From Hormiphora californensis (Eukaryota; Ctenophora; Tentaculata; Cydippida; Pleurobrachiidae), in the NCBI GenBank assembly GCA_020137815.1, contig CM035356.1:2064406-2128405 (forward strand): a stretch of DNA of 64,000 nucleotides. The letters are read 5' to 3'. The position numbers were made by a program, and so were the translations under genes. The notes beneath the pieces were generated by a model that saw only the letters and a program-made list of their open reading frames with translations, ran no database searches and was not told the DNA's origin. Positions 49,901-62,475 of this stretch are shown here, piece by piece; within the stretch, counting starts at the first letter, position 1; the number at the start of each line of letters is the position of its first letter.

Positions 49901-51552
49901 TGTGGTTGGCTCCACCCTGGGTAGGACCAAGTTACCCGGTACCCACAAAACTCTAGAAGGATTCATCGGGAACACTCTGGGGCAGTTGTTATTCCTTGGA
50001 GCTATTAGCCCCCATGTTAGCCGGGGTAACCCTGATAAGTGGGCCCGTGATATGGGGGTAACTGCAGCGGCTATATTGGGCAGTGCCACCATGGAGATTT
50101 ACACACAGGACATTGACAATTTGGCGGTACCCGTTTATGCTACACTTGTAATGTGGTGTATGTGAGGGCGTGTTGTTGTAACTATAGTTACCAGTTGTGA
50201 GTTACTATAGTTACCATTGTGTAACCTAGGTTACTCATTGGCGGTTGCCAGGGCCGAAATTCACTATCAAATAATCACAAAGGCGTTCTAAACTCTCATG
50301 CAGTTAACTATTCAGAGAGACAACAATACCAGTTCAATACCTCTCTCTCATGATCAAATAATCCACATTGGAGAATGCTTGACACGGGTATTATATCCTT
50401 GGTAACCCTGGTAACCGTTTGTGTAACACGGTCGCTTGTAGTGGGAAAACGGTAATGGAAAACGAAAGATACAGTAAGACGACGCGCAACCGTGGCCAAT
50501 CAGGGCGCTAGTACGTGCTGAACACATGTACTTTTTGCCGCGCGTTATGCACCGTGTGTGTCTCCTTACTGTATTTTCATTACGGTAATTTGACTACAAG
50601 CAGCACTGTAACCAACGGTTACCAAGGATACGACCCACACATGTGTCTCATTATAACAGCTGCCAGTTCTTGAAGGTGTTTGCATGGTGAACTTATTATT
50701 TTGTATTTTAAATTCCAACATTAATACTTATATAAATCTTTTTTGGTTGAACTTCGTTTCAAAAACACCCCTGCGTTTCACTATCTCTCTCATTCCTTTC
50801 TACCTCCTTTATAACTAACCAGCTTCCACTCCCTTCAGTTTGTGGACACGTTAAAAGGACACTGTGAATCTGGGGATAGCACTACACTATGTGAAACATT
50901 CAACAATGATGGCATGAGCAATTATCTGGTACGTGATATCTCATTATCTCAACCCTATCCCCTATCTCTCTCTGTCTCCCCTCAACCCTCTTTCTTTCTG
51001 TTATTGTAGGCCCCTGTTCCCAGTTCCCTCAACAACTACCCCCAAACCAGGTGGTGTATGTGAGGTTATTGTGCGCTGGCCAGCTCCAGGAGCAAAGTGA
51101 CGAGTATCTCCCCTTTGTTGAAGGTCTCTACGCCGACATGAAAGAATTTTGTGATAAGGTGAGTTTTCAAACTCTAAAATTTCCAAAATAAAATGTCTCC
51201 CACGTTGTTCAGTTCACTTTCATAACTTCGCTAAATTCACAAACTAAACCCCGTAGGAAGTAATGCCAGTGGACAAGGAGGCTGATCACCTACAGATAAA
51301 AGCCCTAACAGAGTGCCTGGGGGTGCCCCTAAAACTCGTCTATGTGGACAGGTCCCCTGGGGAACCAACAGAGGTTATTATTCCTGATGGAGCTGCTCCC
51401 CTCATCACACTCATCTATAGACCAGGTATTGTAGAGGAGTTGTAGAGGTGATCTTCAGGAGATGAGAAAATCAGGAACTATTTTGTGAATTCACATCACT
51501 AATTCTTCTTTTTCTGTCAGGTCATTATGATATTCTATACGATACAAGCTAA
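45806..51552 (+). CDS. OTUB: Otubain-type deubiquitinase (OTU family)
   Basis: Cysteine protease cleaving ubiquitin chains (human OTUB1 prefers Lys48). Eight exons join in frame: 45806-45827, 46102-46253, 48090-48208, 48366-48450, 50839-50928, 51051-51158, 51257-51425, 51521-51552 (258 residues; OTUB1 271). The catalytic box RGDGNCFYRAYAF holds Asp and the nucleophile Cys; YRPGHYDILY near the C-terminus holds the catalytic His. Other matches: DETIVAQMDAISKDIA and NPLV-like NSPLVSN at the N-terminus, FTTEDFHETFVDTL, SNYLVVYVRLLCAGQLQ, MKEFCDKEVMP, DHLQIKALTECLGV. Intron 4 (48451-50838) contains a dolichol kinase gene on the same strand. The intron 2 donor lies in a minisatellite, and intron 2 also carries a MITE. 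Confidence 0.96.
46241..46445. repeat. Minisatellite duplicating an OTUB splice donor
   Basis: Six tandem copies of a 34-bp unit containing CCAAAATTACTGTAAGTTTT. The exon 46102-46253 ends at ACT/GTAAGT in the first copy; the other copies repeat the donor, the fourth being mutated (ACTAAAAG). Each also has TTTTCAG. Confidence 0.88.
46835..46990. repeat. GA-rich microsatellite
   Basis: GA tract in OTUB intron 2, ending just before the MITE at 47005. Confidence 0.93.
47005..47664. mobile_element. 660-bp MITE with 8-bp target duplication (hAT-type)
   Basis: Ends are G/C runs followed by GGCCGGCTGAAG (left) and its complement (right), with nested AAGTTTTTGAAGTTTTTG repeats. GCTTTTTT flanks both ends exactly (46997-47004 and 47665-47672). 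An 8-bp duplication is the hAT signature. No coding frame. Confidence 0.78.
48728..50165 (+). pseudogene. DOLK: Dolichol kinase, nested in OTUB intron 4, with apparent frameshifts
   Basis: Dolichol kinase makes dolichyl phosphate in the ER membrane with CTP. It is read without introns from ATG 48728 to TGA 50165. The N-terminal part is a series of hydrophobic segments. The C-terminal part has the CTP-binding core VGVMTVGVGDACAAVVGSTL, then LPGTHKTLEGFIGN, and ends with QIDNLLLP-like DIDNLAVPVYATL. Frame 2 holds to about 49510, frame 3 carries RKVYHVFICVVFVSWY, frame 2 resumes for CLGVTTLIIVCE (about 49600-49650), then frame 3 to the end. The three shifts lie within 150 bp while protein similarity stays high on both sides. 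This could be a recent pseudogene or base-call indels in the assembly; the conserved core suggests the latter. Confidence 0.85.
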
Positions 51553-51794
51553 CATCCTACCAACAACTGAACACCTGATTTATAATGAACTGTAGGCTCA
51601 AACAGACAATGTAAAATGTGTTTTATCCAGAGAGAGAGAGGGAGAGAGAAAGATAGATTTATGAAGGAGCAGCACTAATTATTTGAACTCTGCAGTATTG
51701 TGTGGCTATATTATGATATTTAGGCTGATTATTTAATTGGAACTTGTTAGAATGTGTTGTAGTAGGGTCAGTGTGGTGAACTGTAAGTGTGTGA

Positions 51795-51865
51795 GACCCC
51801 TTGCTCGACCCTGTTTCACCGTGCCCCGCAGTCCGCACGTAAAGGAGGGTTACACCATAATAGTG
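51795..51865. repeat. Dispersed repeat copy (partner at about 29120-29180)
   Basis: CCTTGCTCGACCCTGTTTCA and nearby AAAGGAGGGTTA match, in reverse orientation, the stretch at about 29120-29180 in a formin intron. Confidence 0.6.
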
Positions 51866-52851
51866 TGTGATTTGGGTGCTTTGGTTAGTAGAATATATTA
51901 TGTGTTTGCCTTATGCACCAAATGTAAAGGTGGGTTATAACATAACAAGCTTTTGTTAGTAGAATATATTATGTGTATATGATCAGGTATATTTGCCTCT
52001 TTTACTGCAATTTTATGAGGCACATATAGATATGTGGCTCCTGAAATTGTCAGTAATAGAGGTATCGTGTGAGAGATATTGAATGAGTGATGGTCGAATA
52101 TTGAGACACTCAGACCCCGATTTAACGGCATGCTCAGGGGGTTTGCCCGGTATATCTTGCTACGTAGTCTTTCGTTAATCGTTCACGCGATGAATATCGC
52201 TTCGGCCCGACTATGAGAGCCGACAGACTGGGAACATGTTAAGATATATCGTGGTGAAATATCTCCGATCGCGATATATCGGGAAAATTTATCCGTCCTG
52301 TAAATTGGGGCCCGGGCTGTATGTGTTATGTGAGCTGTTATAGGAGTGTCGGAATTTATTGGAAAGATGACACGAATTAATGCGGAGATATAGAATATAT
52401 ATTATACTTCCACCCTTCCATCATGCTGCGTGAGATAAATTATTCTAGATCTTTGCTCGTGGGATAATGTTATCATAGAGAATGATCGGTTACATTGGTA
52501 TATCATTGGTATCTAGGGAAGCGAGTTTCGTTGCTATGAAGGTCATGTAGCTACTTATTATACACTCCCACATTCAGCTGTCTGTTCATCCTCTCTTTGG
52601 TCTGTCTGGGGTCTGTCTCTATTTCTCGATTTGTTGAGTAACAACAATCTTGATCTGTCTGTCGATCTTAGTCTTTTGTGTATGAAAATTGGATGTGTCT
52701 CACTGCCAAGTAGTCACGTTATTAATTCTTCTCCATGCCTCCATCCCGCACTGATATATTGCAGAATGTACCTTCTCAGTTCTCATGATACACATTCTTT
52801 GACGCATATTGACCACGGAGGTGGTTGGTTGTGGATGTCGCCTCAATCAAC

Positions 52852-52975
<124 letters not shown>

Positions 52976-53974
52976 AATCTTTCTCTCATTTCTTTGGGTA
53001 CTCAATCTACTCATAGCTCATTTTTACGTTTCTTGCAAGATCTCGTATTGAAGAGAGGGTGAACATCGGACAATACAGACATCGTACCTAGTTTTTCTAC
53101 TCGTTTTAAAATTTCTCGCGAGAATCGAATTTAGAAATTCCTCCCTATTTATCCCTATTCTAGAATTCTTGTCAATTTCTCCCATTTTCTATTTCACCGT
53201 AGTTGCACTTTAGACTTTAATATCTCCTTCCGGCTCTAAAAGCTGGTGTACGTGAGAGAGAAGAGAGTGGAGAGAGAGATAGAGAGAGTTCTAATTCTGT
53301 TAACTCGGTTAGAGTGGTAGGTGGAGGAGGAAGTATGAACGCTGTGACATGGTAGATATTAGGTGAGGGAGATAGAGAGATAGAAAGTTAGAGAGATAAA
53401 GAGATGGAGAGATAGAGAGATAAAGTTAGAGAGATAGATAGAGAGATGGAGAGAATCGCGATAGTTTCTTTGTAGTCTGTGTGCCACTTAGTCTAACTCT
53501 ATGTGGAAGGGTGTGTGAGGATACGCGAGTGAAATTTATTGGGCTTTAATGAACTCCTTTTGTATTCTACCTTTCTCCTTTGTTTTAGTATGGCAGCACC
53601 TCTCGCAGTCTTTTGTGTGTTCCAATATATTCCAAGAGCTAGTTTAATTTAAATTATACCAAGTTTTGAGTGTTATGTTATATCGTAGTTCTCTGTTATG
53701 TTATATTAAGCGAGAGTAAATTGGAGTTATATTGGTTTGCACTTGAATCTCTCTCTTGTAGTCTGCTGCAGTGACTGCTACGAATATCCAGTCGCGAAGT
53801 GGGCTCTGGTGCAGCAGGAGACTCAAATGTCAAGCAATTATTGTTTCACACTGTAATTCAAATCAAATCTCTTTCTCTCCCAACACACGTTCTGTTGGTG
53901 CACTTTTCTAAATTTGTCGCGTTTTAATTGTCTAACCGGGCGGATCCAATTAACGTGGTACATGCACGCTTTCT

Positions 53975-53995
53975 ATCTCTCTCTATCTCTCTTTC

Positions 53996-54044
<49 letters not shown>

Positions 54045-54045
54045 A

Positions 54046-54133
<88 letters not shown>
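53975..54133. repeat. (CT)n microsatellite
   Basis: CT run with occasional A and TTT interruptions. Confidence 0.95.
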
Positions 54134-54135
<2 letters not shown>

Positions 54136-54593
54136 AATGGTTTCTTTATTTCCAGTTCTTCTAGAATTCTTTCTCCCTGTAATTGCTCGGGCAATCAGTC
54201 CAGTAGCGCTATGTCGGATTTCTACTAAACTTGTTATTCTCACTCCACACACACAACACAATAGACCCAATACAGTTCCCATGATTATTGAATAATTCAA
54301 GACCAATTAGAGAGTCTCCCATTGTCATGCTTGTTTAGTGTGTGGGTCTCTGTGAATGGGTTCACTGACCAACGCTCTCATTTCACACAATAAGAGAACG
54401 AGTGTATGTCCATTTCCCCGCTCTCGTAGTTAATGTTATTTTTGGATTTGAGATCAGGAAACTAACATTAACTGCACCACGTTCTATTTCTATCCTTTAG
54501 ATATAACAACGAATTGTTCTGTTTTAAATCCCTTTTCTGGGACGCATGGACACTGGGCAAGAGTGTTTTGTAAATTTCTAGCTTGTTTACCCG

Positions 54594-54731
54594 CTGTCTG
54601 GCTTGTTGAGTAAGGGGTGGAGAACTCCCACCCCTTACTCAACAATATCGGGCGGCGCCAGACCCCGATTTGTTTCCCAAATGGGGCGTGATAGTGCGCT
54701 CAGGTGGGGTCCGTGGCATGGTGCCAGACAG
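54594..54731. mobile_element. 138-bp hairpin element
   Basis: CTGTCTGGC at the left end and GCCAGACAG at the right form inverted ends. An inner hairpin pairs TTGTTGAGTAAGGGGTGG with CCACCCCTTACTCAACAA. A small MITE is likely. Confidence 0.55.
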
Positions 54732-55008
54732 TGAATTCCTTTAATTCTCCGGAATAATATAATAGTTAAACAAACAATTTTATTACTCTGCAGCTATATC
54801 TGCAGCTAGGCTACATAGAGAATTATGATCTTATAAGCATGCATATAATACGACTCAAGCTCTAGCATGCATATAGGACTCTAGTCTCTTTGGCACTGAC
54901 ATGTCATATATAATGTATATGTCATATGCCAGCATATATATATACTGACAATACATGGCACCTGTTGTAGCACAATGATTTCCCTTATAATATCCTGATA
55001 CACGTGCA

Positions 55009-55110
55009 GTGTTTGTGTGCCTTATGTGAGCGGGGCGAGGAGTGTTTGTGTGTGCCTTATGTGAGCGGAGCGAGGAGTGTTTGTGTGTGCCATCTGTGAG
55101 CGGAGCGAGG
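55009..55110. repeat. Short minisatellite
   Basis: Three copies of about 35 bp containing GTGAGCGGAGCGAGGAGTGT. Confidence 0.85.
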
Positions 55111-55199
55111 AGTGTTGACAGGCATGTTCGATAAAGGGTAGTTGAGAGAAAACCTTGAAGAAGATAGGATACGGCTGACGGAACTAAGGAAAGCTTGAA

Positions 55200-55203
<4 letters not shown>

Positions 55204-55274
<71 letters not shown>
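55204..55274. repeat. (GA)n microsatellite
   Basis: Pure GA run of about 70 bp. Confidence 0.95.
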
Positions 55275-55276
<2 letters not shown>

Positions 55277-56479
55277 CGATGAGAGACATGGAGAGCTAGA
55301 TTAACGGAGAGAGAGGGTGTTGTAGTGTTTCTATATGATGACAGGTCTAAAACTCCTTCCTATGACTCTCTCTCATCTCTTTGGATTTGTGCATGAGTAT
55401 CTCCCTTTCTCCCACTATCTATAGCTCTCGTTCTCTCTATCAGTATCTGCAGAAGCTATCTTTCTATCTGTATAGCTCTCTCCCTCGATCTCTGGCACTG
55501 TCAGTTGTTTATATTGTTCGATGTTCATGTACTTGTACAACTCGTTTTCAGAGAAATTGTTCGTACCACTACCAGTTGTTGAGTGGAGACTCTCCACTCT
55601 CCACTGGAGAGCCCTTGGCTGAATAAACCAGCGCTCAATGAGTCCAAATGTTAATTGTACATTGTTTATCTGCGTTGTTCTTCTGTAGTTCCCCTCTCTC
55701 CCTCCTAGCGCAGTATTTCTGAGACTGTGACTGTCATGGGGAGGCACGTCCGGGGCATCAGAGGTCATAGTTGTAGTGTATTCAACTACCCTGTTTAATA
55801 AACAGTGTTTATACTTGTTGAGTACACGTTTATACCCGATATCATATCGCGATCGGAGGACCCCCTACCGAGAATGCGGTCCACAAAATGTAATGGACAC
55901 ACAGCGGTGTTAGTTCTCAGCATGCATAGAAAGTTTCCATCCTAATGTTTTGCGGGTTTCTTGGAGAACAGAAGCAAGGTTTTCGAACTGTTTTTAGGAT
56001 GCATCAACTTGATGATCAAGCATGCTGAAAACAGTGGCTCAGTGTTCGGGGTAATAAACACACACGGCTGTGTATGGAAAGTTTTGGTAACATAGACACG
56101 CGCCAGGTGTCTATGTTACCAATGGAAAGTTGCCATGCTAGTTGCTACGCAGTTTATCCATTCGGCGTGTTGAGCTCATCTAATAGCTATGTTTCTCTTC
56201 TAGTTTTCTGTCTCCCCAAACAACAGTGTTAATTCTCCCTTGACCATGCAGTTCTATTCTGTCAGCATAAAATATGAGTGTTGTTTTATCACCTACTTAC
56301 TAGCAGTAGCTTACAACAATTATAAATGAGTATTGAACCCTACTCCACAGTCTTTTTGATCTGACTCCGTTCAACTATCCCCGGCACCCGCCGGCAGCAG
56401 CATTTTTATGTGTACACTCACATTGGCCATTGGGCAATTAGCTTGGGTGATGACACACGGAAAAGAGGATACCTGGGAG

Positions 56480-56700
56480 GGAGAGAGAAAGAGAGAGAAA
56501 GAAAGAACACGAGAGATCAAGAAAGAGAAAGAGGAAGCAAGCTAGAAAGAGAAAGAGAAAGAGGAAGCGTGAAAGAATGGGAGAGAAAGAGAATCAGAAG
56601 GCAAGAAAGATATCGAGAAAAGAGGGAAAGAAAGGTGAGCTGGTGAGAACTGCACTGCAGATATGACCGTGAAGAGAGAGAGTGAAAAGAGAGGGGGAGA

Positions 56701-56740
<40 letters not shown>
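56480..56740. repeat. GA-rich microsatellite
   Basis: Imperfect GA tract ending in a pure run. Confidence 0.9.
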
Positions 56741-56743
<3 letters not shown>

Positions 56744-57509
56744 GTATAATAGTTGTTCGAGGAAGTAAGCTAACTGCAAAGTTTCCGGCGGAGTAATACC
56801 AATTTGCAATATAATTGTTTAGAGCACAGTAGTACACACTCCATGTGGCCATTTACCTCCTTTTACCTCCTTTGACTTTTAGCTATGGATGTGCTATTCT
56901 GAGTTAACGGGTTAACCGTCGGTCCGTCGACGGCATGGAAATGTTTAGCACGAGGGCCCGTTGGGCAAACATTCATTTGCCGCAAACATCGCTCTACCGT
57001 CGTCCAGACCGGGTTTTTCCAAGACGGCCGCTTGAGATAGATTCAACCGGGCTTGAAAAGTGCTTGAGACGGGCTGTGTTTTTACGAGTTTAGGTGGAAT
57101 TTATTAGAAGAAGTTCAGAGTTGGACGAAATCAGACGGAACTTCTAAAACTAGAAATTCTGAAACCAAACATGTCTAAAGCACGTTTGCATCATGATGGT
57201 CTGTCTCAATCCCGTTAAAAACACCGTCTAGACCACGTCTAGACGACGGTGGAACGACGTTTGCGGTAAATGAGTAATTACTGGCCTGTTGTAGACACAG
57301 TGCAGGGGCGACCTCCCTATTATCATGATTATAATAGACCTCCCCTGTCGAGAGACGTTGATTCAGGGGCGGTTTAAATTAGCATTTGTCAATGTCTTGG
57401 CATTCAGTGTGCGTTTCATTGAATGCGAGACAGTGGACAGAGAAACTTGGTTGGTTAAAAAATGCTGGCCTCGCACGAATTGCTTCCCCTAGTGCTAATT
57501 GTTGTTTAA

Positions 57510-57745
<236 letters not shown>

Positions 57746-57939
57746 TATATGCCCCTTTCACAGTTGACCAAATGTAATTTAAATTTATGAACACAAACCG
57801 CATTGGAGCTTTTCAATTTTTCTCTTTTTGCCGTTTTCGCCTTTTCTAAGAAATTGAAAGAACCGTTTTCTTTCATTTTTATTTGACTGCATTTTAAGAC
57901 AATAACCGTTCACCCCAATAACAGCAGACAAAACTAAAG

Positions 57940-58900
57940 ATGGGTGAATGGGCACATAGTTTGACCGGATGTTTCGATGACTGTGGAACTTGTGAGTTAA
58001 ATTATTAATGGTGCATTTATACTGTTTCTTACTCCAACAACTATATAACTCGCACGTCTATCCTATTGCTAAACATCTCAGCTAGATCTAGTTCAAATAA
58101 TCAGTAAGACCCCACCATGGCATAAACCCCCTGTCAGGCCAATGCTCTGACAGCCCCCCATCCTCCTCAGGTGTTATCACAATGATTGCACCTTGTGTCA
58201 CATACGGCCGAAATGGTGAAGCCTCCGGAGTGTTTGAGAGCTGCTTTTGGGCGGGAGTTTGTTTCTACGTCCCCCTTGTTAACTTGATCTGTTGGATCAA
58301 GATCCGAGCTGCCATAAGGGAGAAGCACGGAATTGAGGTGAGAACTTTAAATCCTGGTGGAGTGGTCGCGACCCTAGTGGGAGAGCACCGAGTACCGACC
58401 CTTGAAGTTGGGGAATCACCGACCGGTGATGGGACAGAATGGTACTCTCAATATTCAACTAACAATAACACTCTTTATCTCACAGGGTGGCTGCTTTGGT
58501 GACTTTATGACAATTATCTGCTGTGGAATTTGCGCCCTTGTTCAGGAGAATCAGGTAACTAATTATACAAGTTGTATCAATCAAAGAACCTCTCGTGGAG
58601 GGGTCGCCTCTTTTATGGGCAGAATGGTTCAAAAATACAATTTAGAGTTTGAAATTTCATACGATAAAATAAATAAATCTGATGTAAGTTAGCTAAAATT
58701 TCCAATAGTTACGAAAACGACTAAAAGTAAATTAAAATGTTACACGGAAACCTATCAAAATTAATCTAGTCAAAGTTAAACACATTTCACAAAGTATTAA
58801 TATTTGTCTGAAATAATAGGACTGCCTATTTTGCTAACACACATCCTCCCCTTTTCAGCAAGCTAAGGTGAGCCCTGGCGGAGAGATGCCCCGAGCTTAA
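57940..58900 (+). CDS. PLAC8-family cysteine-rich protein
   Basis: Four exons join in frame: 57940-57991, 58171-58337, 58486-58554, 58859-58900 (109 residues, usual for the family). The Cys-rich core is spread over the first three exons: LTGCFDDCGTC, MIAPCVTYGRNGE, a hydrophobic Cys-rich stretch (GVFESCFWAGVCFYVPLVNL), REKHGIEGGCFGDF and MTIICCGICALVQENQ. PLAC8/cornifelin/plant FCR proteins share this order of a Cys-rich helix pair, a GxxG-C-DD/DF turn and the final CC-xx-C...Q motif; they are membrane-associated, with roles from metal handling to size control. No function can be given here. The gene converges on GOLGA5, with 391 bp between stop codons. Confidence 0.86.
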
Positions 58901-59291
58901 GCCTTAACCCCCTTCAAGAGTTAGCACGGTTAAATAATATGATGGTGGCATGGTAAATACATGCTGAGAGAGATAACATATGAAATTAGTTAGTCATGAT
59001 AAACAATGCGTGTACAACTATCTAGGGAGAGAGAGATAAATAGACGCTGGTACACTGTATTATATTTTCCTATTACTTGTATGGATTATTTTACTTCTAC
59101 CCGTTTTCTGAGACACGTGTTTCTATTTTTATCTCATTCCGGTTACGAAAAAAACCCTATTTTGGTCCCTTCCCCGATCCGCATAAGCCAGATTGCCTCA
59201 AAAATATTCACAAAAACATCTACAATGTCTAAACTCCACAATGTTTGCCAAACATTGATTGGTGATTTCCGCAAAGTTTGTCTAATGTCTA

Positions 59292-60694
59292 TCAGCTGTG
59301 TCTCACTAAGTTTGGAGGTATCTCTCCAGAGGGACCGTGCTCGTGGACCTCTGGGCTGTACGTTAGCAGGATAACTACCACCCAGGTGTGCAGGAGAAAC
59401 TGAAATGGGGGAGAGGGTTAGATATTGGGGGGGGGAGGATATGTGGGGATATGAAGACGATGGGGGGGATTATGAATTATGAAAAAGATGTATTGTGGCA
59501 CTGACATGACAGATAGTTCGAACAGTCCAAAAAAAGATATGGTGGATAGCAGTACTCACCATGTAACAAATCACCATGAGCCGGGCAGTGGGATAGCGTC
59601 TAAGGAAGGTTCCCAGTCGGATACTAAACTTGTTGAGTGTTCCCATGGATCTGGCAGCTACTGCACTTCTTGAAGAAGTAACTGTACCTAGAGAGAAGGG
59701 TGATTGATAGGGCAGGATCGTGGCTAATTCATCATGTGCAAATTGTGCTCATGAAGTTCATGGATAAAGTCCAATTTTTTCCCTGCCCGGGTGAATGCCG
59801 AAGGCATTCACCCGGATGCCTTTTTACTTTGTAAAAAGGCATAGCAGGGTTAGAATTCGAAAACGACATTTTGGTATACTAACTAATCGGTAGAGGGACC
59901 ATTTTGGTCACACTTTCGTTGCGAGGGGCAACCTCGTGGCACGCACGATCTGACACTTGCGGAGTAAAATGCGCGCGTGCAAACAATTGAAATTTTATGA
60001 GGGGCGTGCGGCTATAAACTGTAACGCGCAGCAAAATTTGTTTTATATCGGCCGCGCGTTTTCATTGGGGAAAAATTTTCAATTTCTCCATTTTCCGAAA
60101 ATGGAGAAATTGAAAAATCTGCGTTTTGTTCAAAAATTCGAAAAACACAAATCCCCATTTTGCGGACAGCTTACTCGTTGGGCGAGTTGAATGGCAAATC
60201 GAAGAGGGCAGGGAAACGTAGCATTATGGATACATAATGCAAATAATTCTTGTTTATTTAAGCGACAGGCCGCCGCGCATCAAAATGCAGCGCTTGAAAT
60301 CGATTTCCGGTTCCTGATAAGCTAGCGACTTTTTCTTGGTACCATTGGAAAGATAAAATTTTTATCTTTCCAACGAACCAGGATCAAGTCTTCATCTTAT
60401 CAGGAACCGGAGATATGACCAATTAACTAATTGAGTGCGCGGCGGCCTGTCGCTTAAATAAAAAATTCGACTTTATACATGTGCTAATGTACACAAGTGT
60501 ATGAAAATCATGTGCTCCGGGGTATTACCTTTAGCCAAATTGTTGTTAGGCATGGGTATGGTCACTGAGCTATTTGCTGCGGCACTTTTCCTCTCAGCAC
60601 TCTGTAGGAGAGATTCAAGACCTTCCATTCGTACAACAAGGCTTCCCCGTTCTGAATTTAGTCTCTCCACTTCAGTCTGCTTCGCCAACAAAAC
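59292..60694 (-). CDS. GOLGA5: Golgin-84 (GOLGA5), C-terminal exons, continues beyond the window
   Basis: Golgi coiled-coil membrane protein that tethers COPI vesicles. Exons 60694-60529, 59687-59560 and 59399-59292 join in frame and end at a stop. They encode the end of the coiled coil (LLAKQTEVERLNSERGSLVV), a Ser/Asn-rich spacer, the juxtamembrane block KFSIRLGTFLRRYPTARLMV (diagnostic of golgin-84), a single transmembrane helix ending LLHTWVVVILLTYSP, and a short luminal tail. Tail-anchored topology is as in the family. The intron between the first two listed exons contains two small fold-back elements. No upstream exon was found up to 64000; a 3.3-kb repeat region lies there, so the coiled-coil exons must be further right. 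Confidence 0.92.
59781..60213. repeat. Hairpin-rich possible MITE in GOLGA5 intron
   Basis: CCCTGCCC at 59781 and GGGCAGGG at 60206 are inverted. Inside are hairpins CGGGTGAATGCC/GGCATTCACCCG, ATGCCTTTTTAC/GTAAAAAGGCAT and CAATTTCTCCATTTT/AAAATGGAGAAATTG. No clear target duplication. Confidence 0.5.
60257..60458. mobile_element. 202-bp palindromic MITE
   Basis: Ends TTTAAGCGACAGGCCGCCGC and the inverted copy, TA at both edges. It shares ATCTTATCAGGAACCGGAGA with the MITE at 43550-43775. Confidence 0.75.
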
Positions 60695-60862
60695 CTAGCA
60701 ATAGTGGTACGATATTAGTGGTACCAACTATCCGCTTGGACCCCTTCCTCTCTTGTTGAGTATTTACCAGTCCCTCTCAGAAGTTGAGTAGACCCCTATT
60801 ATAACTACCCCCTCTATTAGTACAAGGTGGGCCACGGATTGTTGGTCATGGTTAGCGAGGTG

Positions 60863-62103
60863 GTGCGTCAAAACGATGATAGTTTTGAGAATAAAAATTA
60901 TGGGAGCACTCTGGATCAATTCCTTGGTAACTTTTTCCATAATTTTTTGTCAAAAATTCGAAAATTCATTTTTCATTCCTTCATTCATTTCTCGTTCATT
61001 CATGATGTGAGCATCCTAATTTTCCATCATTATGCTATTCTTCGTTGGCTTGAATTTGTCTTTCCAATGAGCACCATAAAAATGAAATTGAAGCACCAGG
61101 TCACACAGCAGTTGAGAAAATGTTCATGCATGATTTTGGCTCTTTTTGCGACTTTCAAACAGCTGTATCACGGCTACCTTTCGTTCAATCTTCTTAAAAC
61201 TTTGGGAAAACATTGGATAAGCAAAGATCTTCACTCACAAGAAAAATCAAGGCCAAAGGTCAAAGTTCATTTTTCATTTTTGTTAGTTCATTCCGTTCAT
61301 TCAGGAACCAACATCCCTAAAGTGATGAAAAGGTGTGGGTTTTATTTGGCTCATGTCCTGCAATGACAGAGAGGTGTAATAGCGTGTTTCAAGGCTATTT
61401 TGTGGGTGTCCATGTGATCATAATGATATCTGACACCTTTTCAGAGCCATAATTAAGGATTTTCTCAAATTCAAGCATGTAACTTGGTTTTTCTGCAATT
61501 AATACCGTGCAACAATGTTATGAGATCTCATAGCACCTCAAAAATGATTATTAGCTCAATGAAATAAGTTGATTTATGATTGAAAAGATTAAAACCCATG
61601 TCAAATTGAACGAAACGAACAATTTTGATCATAAATCAACACATTTCATTGAGCTAATCATCATTTTTGAGTTGTTGTGAGATCTCATAACGTTGTTGCA
61701 CGGTACTAATCGCAGAAAAACCAAGTTACATGCTTGAATTTGAGAAATGGCTCAGAAAAGGTGTCAGATATCATCATGATCACATGGACACCCACAAAAT
61801 AGCCTTGAAACACGCTATTACACCTCTCTGTCATTGCATGACATGAGCCAAACAAAACCCACACCTTTTCATCACTTTAGGGATGTTGGTTCCTGAATGA
61901 ACGGAATGAACTAACAAAAATGAAAAATGAACTTTGACCTTTGGCCTTGATTTTTCTTGTGAGTGAAGATCTTTGCTTATCCAATGTTTTCCCAAAGTTT
62001 TAAGAAGATTGAACGAAAGGTAGCCGTGATACAGCTGTTTGAAAGTCGCAAAAAGAGCCAAAATCATGCATGAACATTTTCTCAACTGCTGTGTGACCTG
62101 GTG
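60863..62103. mobile_element. Large palindromic element, left arm and first part of right arm
   Basis: Left arm 60863 to about 61590; the right arm from about 61620 to 62103 is its inverted copy but stops short. The missing outer part of the right arm is found at 63730-64000. The 179-codon frame at 60827-61366 and its mirror at 62169-61831 are by-products of the repeat. Confidence 0.8.
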
Positions 62104-62323
62104 TGTGTGTGTGTGTGGCTCTAGGTTATAGCGTACCAAACTCTGCCGCACGACAGAACGGTGTTGCAACCTGTCATAAAGTCTGTGGTCTGTATGAAAG
62201 ATAGTAGTTAAAATATCACGCTCAAAATTACACCAAAATCAAACAAAATTTCTCTGATATTCTAACTGTTTGTGGTCTGTATTCGGGCACTCTCACGCAA
62301 GCTTTTTGTCCTGTCAGCTTCTG

Positions 62324-62475
62324 AGTCTGGAACAAGGTAACGTTTTGCCTTTGAGATAGTCTTGAGTTTGGTTTAGTCTGGATCAAGGTAACGTTTGGCC
62401 TTTGAGAGTGTCTTGAGTTTAGTTTTGTCTGGAACTAGGTAACGTTTTGCCTTTGAGAATGTCTTGAGTTTGGGT
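62324..62475. repeat. Three tandem copies, about 55-60 bp
   Basis: Units contain AAGGTAACGTTTTGCCTTTG and GTCTTGAGTTT. Confidence 0.85.

Noticed and set aside
59000-59374. 122-codon plus-strand frame opposite GOLGA5
   Set aside because: Partly antisense of the golgin-84 last exon and otherwise without recognisable features.
60827-61366. 179-codon open frame, mirrored at 62169-61831
   Set aside because: It lies within a palindrome arm; the mirror copy is the same repeat, and the composition is unlike a conserved protein.
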